A model generated the notes under the pieces. It was not told the origin of the DNA, searched no databases, and worked only from the letters and a program-made list of their open reading frames with translations. This document shows positions 60,756-64,000 of a stretch of 64,000 nt of DNA, one piece after another; within the stretch, counting starts at the first letter, position 1; each line of letters opens with the position of its first letter. Position numbers and translations under genes: made by a program. The stretch is taken from assembly GCA_964542985.1 (NCBI GenBank), contig CAZIWH010000002.1, forward strand, positions 1 through 64,000, written 5' to 3'. The DNA comes from QNYQ01 sp964542985 (GTDB lineage: Archaea; Thermoproteota; Thermoprotei_A; Sulfolobales; Pyrodictiaceae).

Positions 60756-61715
60756 TTATTTTTCCGCCCTCCCGCGACGCAGCACCAGGCCAACGGGCTC
60801 TGCTAAGCTGCCTGCATAGCCAACGGGCATAGCTTCAGTGTTCATCGCTGCAGCGGCTTCGCCGCTGACGGACAGCACCACGAGCCCCAGCGTGTCGGCG
60901 CCGTAGAGCCTCGTATGCCTAGCCACCGCGGCTGCAGCGGCCTCAGCCACTGGCACATCTTTCCTCATCAAGTCTAAGGCGTAGAGGCATGGACGGCCGA
61001 GGATAATCGTCTCACCTATCCCCGTGGCCGCGCAGGCACCAACCCCGGGCTCCACGTAGAAGCCGCAGCCAGGTATCGGGGAGTCCCCTACCCTCCCGGG
61101 GTGCTTCATCGCGGTACCGCCGGTGCTCGTGCCAGCTGCAAGCTTCCCGGAGACCAGTACGGCTGCGCCCACAGTGTCGCCGAAGTAGAGGCGTGCAATG
61201 CTCAGTATCCGCTCCGGCAGCGCCTCGTCCCCCGTCCTTATCCGCTCCATGAGCCTCTCCCAGAGCCTTAGCGCGCGCTCGCTGGGCCCTGGGTGCCGGG
61301 GGAGCCCCAGCTTCTCGGCGAGCCTGTCCGCAGCCGGCCCAGCTATTATCACGTGGGGGGTGTTGACCGCCACCCAGTAGGCGAGCCTCACGGGGTTCCG
61401 AGGGTAGGTCACAACGGCTATGCCGCCGGCGCGACTTGAGTCCATGACCCCAGCATCCATCTCGACCCTCTTGTCTATCGTCAACACACTCCCCACGCCG
61501 GCGTTAAGGACGCCACTATCCTCGAGCGCCGCAATGGCCTCCACAACCGCTTCAAGCGCCCCCCTCTCCGCTGTGGCGAGCCCAGCCTCGGCCCCCTTCT
61601 TGACGGCGGCGGAGACCTCCCCGAAGCTGGATACGCCCCTCCAGCCGCCGGCGCCGCCATGGACTATAACAGCAGGGTCTCCGAGCTTGAGGGGGCCTAG
61701 GACCGTTACAGCCAT
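60756..61715 (-). CDS. Isoaspartyl peptidase/L-asparaginase (Ntn hydrolase)
   Basis: 319 residues: VIVHGGAGGWRG at the N-terminus, VEMDAGVMDSS, and the self-cleavage nucleophile in FGDTVGAAVLVSGKLAAGTSTGG (the Thr after GD starts the beta chain, near residue 182). It removes isoaspartyl linkages, which form fast in hot cells. It overlaps the upstream flavoprotein by 10 bases. Confidence 0.9.
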   Translation of the reverse strand: MAVTVLGPLKLGDPAVIVHGGAGGWRGVSSFGEVSAAVKKGAEAGLATAERGALEAVVEAIAALEDSGVLNAGVGSVLTIDKRVEMDAGVMDSSRAGGIAVVTYPRNPVRLAYWVAVNTPHVIIAGPAADRLAEKLGLPRHPGPSERALRLWERLMERIRTGDEALPERILSIARLYFGDTVGAAVLVSGKLAAGTSTGGTAMKHPGRVGDSPIPGCGFYVEPGVGACAATGIGETIILGRPCLYALDLMRKDVPVAEAAAAAVARHTRLYGADTLGLVVLSVSGEAAAAMNTEAMPVGYAGSLAEPVGLVLRRGRAEK

Positions 61716-62431
61716 GTACGTTCCCTCCGGGCCTTCTCCCTCTCCTCCTCAGCCTCTCTTCTCACAGCCTCGACTATCCTCCTCCTCTCCTCCTCCGGTA
61801 GGGGTTCATACCACCTCTCAACGGCTATCCTCTCGCCCCGCAGGATCCGTGCGAAGAGCACGACGTTGCGGCCAACGTTGTAAGCGTCATCGACAGCCTG
61901 GGGGCTCGTAAGGGGGTCCTCTCCATGGTAGTATGCTGTGCCCCAGGCGGGCACGTGGAATCCCATCATGTTGAGTGTGAGCGCCATCCAGGCTAACGCC
62001 ATTGCGCCGCCGGCCTCCTCGCCTGAAGCTATCATTCCGGCAACCTTGCCGTCGAGGAGGCTGTAGCCAACATGGTAAACCATGTTCTCCAGCGCGGTTA
62101 GTCTATCAAACATGTTCTTGAGCTGGCCGGAGGCCATGAACCAGTAGACCGGAGTGGCTATAACCACAGCGTCGGCCTCGAGGAAGGCCTGGGCTATCTC
62201 ATGGAACCGGTCCCCGGTGCCTTCATATATGGGACACTTCTTCGGGTAATGGCACTCTAGCTTGTTGTCAGAGTAGCAGCCTCTGCACGGCTCTATATGG
62301 TAGTCGTAGAGGTGAATGAGCCGGGTCTCGGCTCCGGTCTCCTCGGCAGCAATCATAGCCGCCTTGAGGAGCTTGAAAGTGTTTCCATAGCGGCGCGCGG
62401 AGCCATTCACGCCCAGAACCCTGACCGGCAT
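61706..62431 (-). CDS. Iron-sulfur flavoprotein/NADPH-dependent FMN reductase-like
   Basis: About 241 residues. FMN-binding GVNGSARRYGNTFKLLKAA, then a compact Cys cluster (CRGCYSDNKLECHYPKKCPI) as in iron-sulfur flavoproteins, then ATPVYWFMASGQLKNMFDRL. It probably passes electrons; partner unknown. The frame is open from 62503, but ATG at 62431 fits. It is divergent from the thymidylate kinase. Confidence 0.85.
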   Translation of the reverse strand: MPVRVLGVNGSARRYGNTFKLLKAAMIAAEETGAETRLIHLYDYHIEPCRGCYSDNKLECHYPKKCPIYEGTGDRFHEIAQAFLEADAVVIATPVYWFMASGQLKNMFDRLTALENMVYHVGYSLLDGKVAGMIASGEEAGGAMALAWMALTLNMMGFHVPAWGTAYYHGEDPLTSPQAVDDAYNVGRNVVLFARILRGERIAVERWYEPLPEEERRRIVEAVRREAEEEREKARRERTWL

Positions 62432-62533
62432 ACCAGCGCACCCTGGAACCGGCGGCGGCAAGGTGGCCTCGGGCTTTTCAGGCTTCGGTGGAGACGGCAG
62501 CATGTCGGGTGGCTGGCTTTAGCCCCGGTCTAC

Positions 62534-63178
62534 GTGGCGCTAGAGGGTATAGATGGTAGCGGTACAACGACGCATGCGCGGCTTCTTGTTGAAGGGCTAC
62601 GCAGGACGGGGCTGCGTGTCGTCCTAGTCGAGGAGCCGAGCAGGGGCCCCATAGGCCAGCTCATAAGGAGGTTCATGCGTGGGGAAGAGGTCTTTGACCA
62701 GAAGGTGCTCGCACTCCTCTTTGCGGCGGATAGGCTGCTGCTCCATCGTGGCGTCCCTGTTGCGGATGTAGTGGTGGGCGATAGGAGCTGGGTCTCGAGC
62801 CTCGTCTACCAGAGCCTCGACCTTTTCCCCGACGCGGCGCCCCTTGACTGGGTCTACACGGTAAACCGCTATGCTCCCCGCCCGGACCTGCTGGTGTTCC
62901 TCGATGTTGACCCTGTGGTGGCGTACAAGAGGCTCTTGGCTAGGAGGGGCCGCGAGGTGCCGGAGACCAAGCTAAGCTATCTCCGCGGCCTTGCCCGTCG
63001 CTACCGCGAGGTCGTAGAGGCGCTAGAGGACGTGCTCACCGTCTTCCGCGTACCAGTGGCGGAGCCCGAGCCGCCAGTGGAAGCCGTGGCGAAGAGCATT
63101 CTCGCCGCAGTCCTGGCCGTGGTAGCCTATAAGCGGGGCCGCTCCGGCCTCGTGGCTGAGGGGGCAAGCTCTTCCTAA
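62534..63178 (+). CDS. tmk: Thymidylate kinase, P-loop lacking Lys
   Basis: About 214 residues: ALEGIDGSGTTTHARLLVEGL, EEPSRGPIGQLIRRFM, VVGDRSWVSSLVYQ (DRS) and FLDVDPVVAYKRLLARRGRE. It converts dTMP to dTDP. In the Walker A loop the usual GxxGxGK(S/T) Lys reads Thr. The frame runs on upstream; GTG at 62534 is the best standard start but removes part of the first strand, so a CTG or other start 20-30 bases upstream is possible. Confidence 0.82.
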   Translation: MALEGIDGSGTTTHARLLVEGLRRTGLRVVLVEEPSRGPIGQLIRRFMRGEEVFDQKVLALLFAADRLLLHRGVPVADVVVGDRSWVSSLVYQSLDLFPDAAPLDWVYTVNRYAPRPDLLVFLDVDPVVAYKRLLARRGREVPETKLSYLRGLARRYREVVEALEDVLTVFRVPVAEPEPPVEAVAKSILAAVLAVVAYKRGRSGLVAEGASSS

Positions 63179-63212
63179 AGGCTGGCGTCCGTCTCCCCGG
63201 GGGTGCAGCGTA

Positions 63213-63485
63213 TTGCCTGGACGAGGGCCGCCCTGGAGGCGCTACTACCGCGGCGTACTTACGCTCGACGAGTTGCCACCTGGTGTCAAGGCTAGGGTTG
63301 TCAGAATAGAGGCCGGGACCAGGGCTATGAGAAGGCTCGTCGAGATGGGTCTAACCCCTGGCACCCAAGTCGAGGTTGTAATGGATTATGGGGGCCCCAT
63401 CTTGGTGCGCGTACGCGGATCGGTCATAGCGATAGGTCGTGGCATGGCTAGGAGAGTCGTTGTTGAGCCGGTTGAGCAGGGCTAG
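63213..63485 (+). CDS. FeoA family protein
   Basis: 90 residues. SH3-like beta fold: LTLDELPPGVKARVVRIEAGTRAMRRLVEMGLTPGTQVEVV (63255-63377), then GSVIAIGRGMARRVVV. In other genomes FeoA supports the ferrous iron permease FeoB; none is seen here. The TTG start at 63213 is uncertain. It shares CTAG with the convergent NSUN gene. Confidence 0.85.
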   Translation: MPGRGPPWRRYYRGVLTLDELPPGVKARVVRIEAGTRAMRRLVEMGLTPGTQVEVVMDYGGPILVRVRGSVIAIGRGMARRVVVEPVEQG

Positions 63486-64000
63486 AGCCGCCGCAGCACG
63501 GCCGCGAAGCCCCCCGTGGATCTGGAGATGTGTGGATAGAACCTCTGGCTCCCAGGCACGCCTCCTGGAACTCCCACCCGTGGCCCGGCCTCCACGGGCT
63601 CGAGGATCTCCTCCTCCACAAGCTTCCTGACAACATCCTCGTTCTCTTGAAGCGTCAGTGTACATGTCGTGTACAGCACGTGGCCTCCTCGCTTCACGAG
63701 CGTGGCTGCTGTACGCAGCCCTTTCTCCTGTAGCGTCACCGTTCTCTTCAGCAGAAGCCTGCCAACCCTCTCCAGGAACAGCCTGGTCTCCGGGCTGTGT
63801 GCTAGCCTTCCAAGGCTTGTGCAGTCGGGGTCAACTATGGCCGCGTCGAATCCTCCGCGGAGCGGCGGCCTGGCTGCATCGCCTGCGGCATAGAGCATGT
63901 GGCCGTCTACGCTTTGGCTCCCGTGTAGCTTCTTCTCTGTGACGAGCCTGCGCCACGAGATGTCAAGCGTGAACGCCTCTACGGGAAGCCTCCAAGCCAG
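63482..64000 (-). CDS. NSUN/RsmB-family RNA m5C methyltransferase, N-terminus beyond window
   Basis: The last 173 residues of a methyltransferase. Motif IV reads IVDPDCTSLGRLA (one Pro of the usual DPPC is Asp) and motif VI reads YTTCTLTLQENE, so both catalytic cysteines are present. The frame continues without stop to the window edge (residues upstream include VEAFTLDISWRRL). It is a separate protein from the NSUN enzyme at 5837. Target unknown. Confidence 0.85.
   Translation of the reverse strand: MAWRLPVEAFTLDISWRRLVTEKKLHGSQSVDGHMLYAAGDAARPPLRGGFDAAIVDPDCTSLGRLAHSPETRLFLERVGRLLLKRTVTLQEKGLRTAATLVKRGGHVLYTTCTLTLQENEDVVRKLVEEEILEPVEAGPRVGVPGGVPGSQRFYPHISRSTGGFAAVLRRL

Overview
This window is a dense, GC-rich chromosomal segment from a hyperthermophilic crenarchaeon, most likely a Desulfurococcales/Pyrodictiaceae-type organism. 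That placement is inferred from gene content: ribosomal L38e, the FeS-containing TFE-beta subunit, Spt4 and Rpo7 in a ribosomal gene run, crenarchaeal-style Cdc45/RecJ, AgoG, XPF nuclease without a helicase domain, and a tRNA-Pro with an intron at a non-canonical site. It is core genome. I see no insertion sequences, CRISPR arrays, phage genes or rRNA.

Layout. 1-5000: split tRNA-Pro(CGG), L38e, core MetE, Trm1, then the basal transcription factors TFE-beta, TFB and Gar1 on the minus strand. 5000-14000: ketopantoate reductase, NSUN RNA methyltransferase, DUF84 ITPase, S8e, DUF763, M24 peptidase, LOG-like protein, XPF, ferredoxin, DUF429 and DHH proteins. 14000-20000: an unusually GC-rich structured gap, AgoG glycosylase, a degenerate M28-like protein, aIF5B, S6e. 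19200-28150: a same-strand run of aIF2-gamma, PIN protein, Rpo7, Spt4, GTP-dependent dephospho-CoA kinase, S24e, S27ae, Kae1, Bud32, RdgB, S15, Cdc45/RecJ-like protein, Pcc1 and S3ae; it holds three KEOPS subunits. 28200-38900: THUMP-SPOUT protein, small zinc protein, DNA ligase, antiporter, KaiC-like ATPase, degenerate Cas4-like protein, aminotransferase. 38900-49800: MDR protein, GMP synthase and IMP dehydrogenase (divergent), TIM-barrel protein, P5C reductase, rhomboid protease, TldD/TldE pair. 49800-64000: ABC binding protein and permease, a divergent pair of PP-loop enzymes, Hel308, TIP49/RuvB-like ATPase, L12, isoaspartyl peptidase, FeS flavoprotein, thymidylate kinase, FeoA and a truncated NSUN methyltransferase.

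Themes. Translation and tRNA modification dominate (L38e, S3ae, S6e, S8e, S15, S24e, S27ae, L12, aIF2-gamma, aIF5B, Trm1, NSUN x2, KEOPS x3, Gar1). DNA replication and repair is second (AgoG, XPF, ligase, Hel308, Cdc45-like, TIP49). CoA synthesis (PanE, DPCK) and guanine nucleotide synthesis (GuaA/GuaB) each have two steps here, and there are two NTP house-cleaning enzymes. Packing is extreme: 10 of 13 convergent gene pairs overlap, four of them sharing one CTAG that encodes both TAG stops. Many starts are GTG or TTG. Several start choices below rest on the position of a TATA-like box or Shine-Dalgarno sequence.

No gene cluster here can be claimed outright as a new system. The leads most worth following are the GC-rich hairpin-forming gap at 13901-14140, the structured gap after DNA ligase (32923-33115), the divergent PP-loop enzyme pair, the Cas4-like and M28-like proteins that have lost catalytic residues, and the probable CTG start of the aminotransferase.
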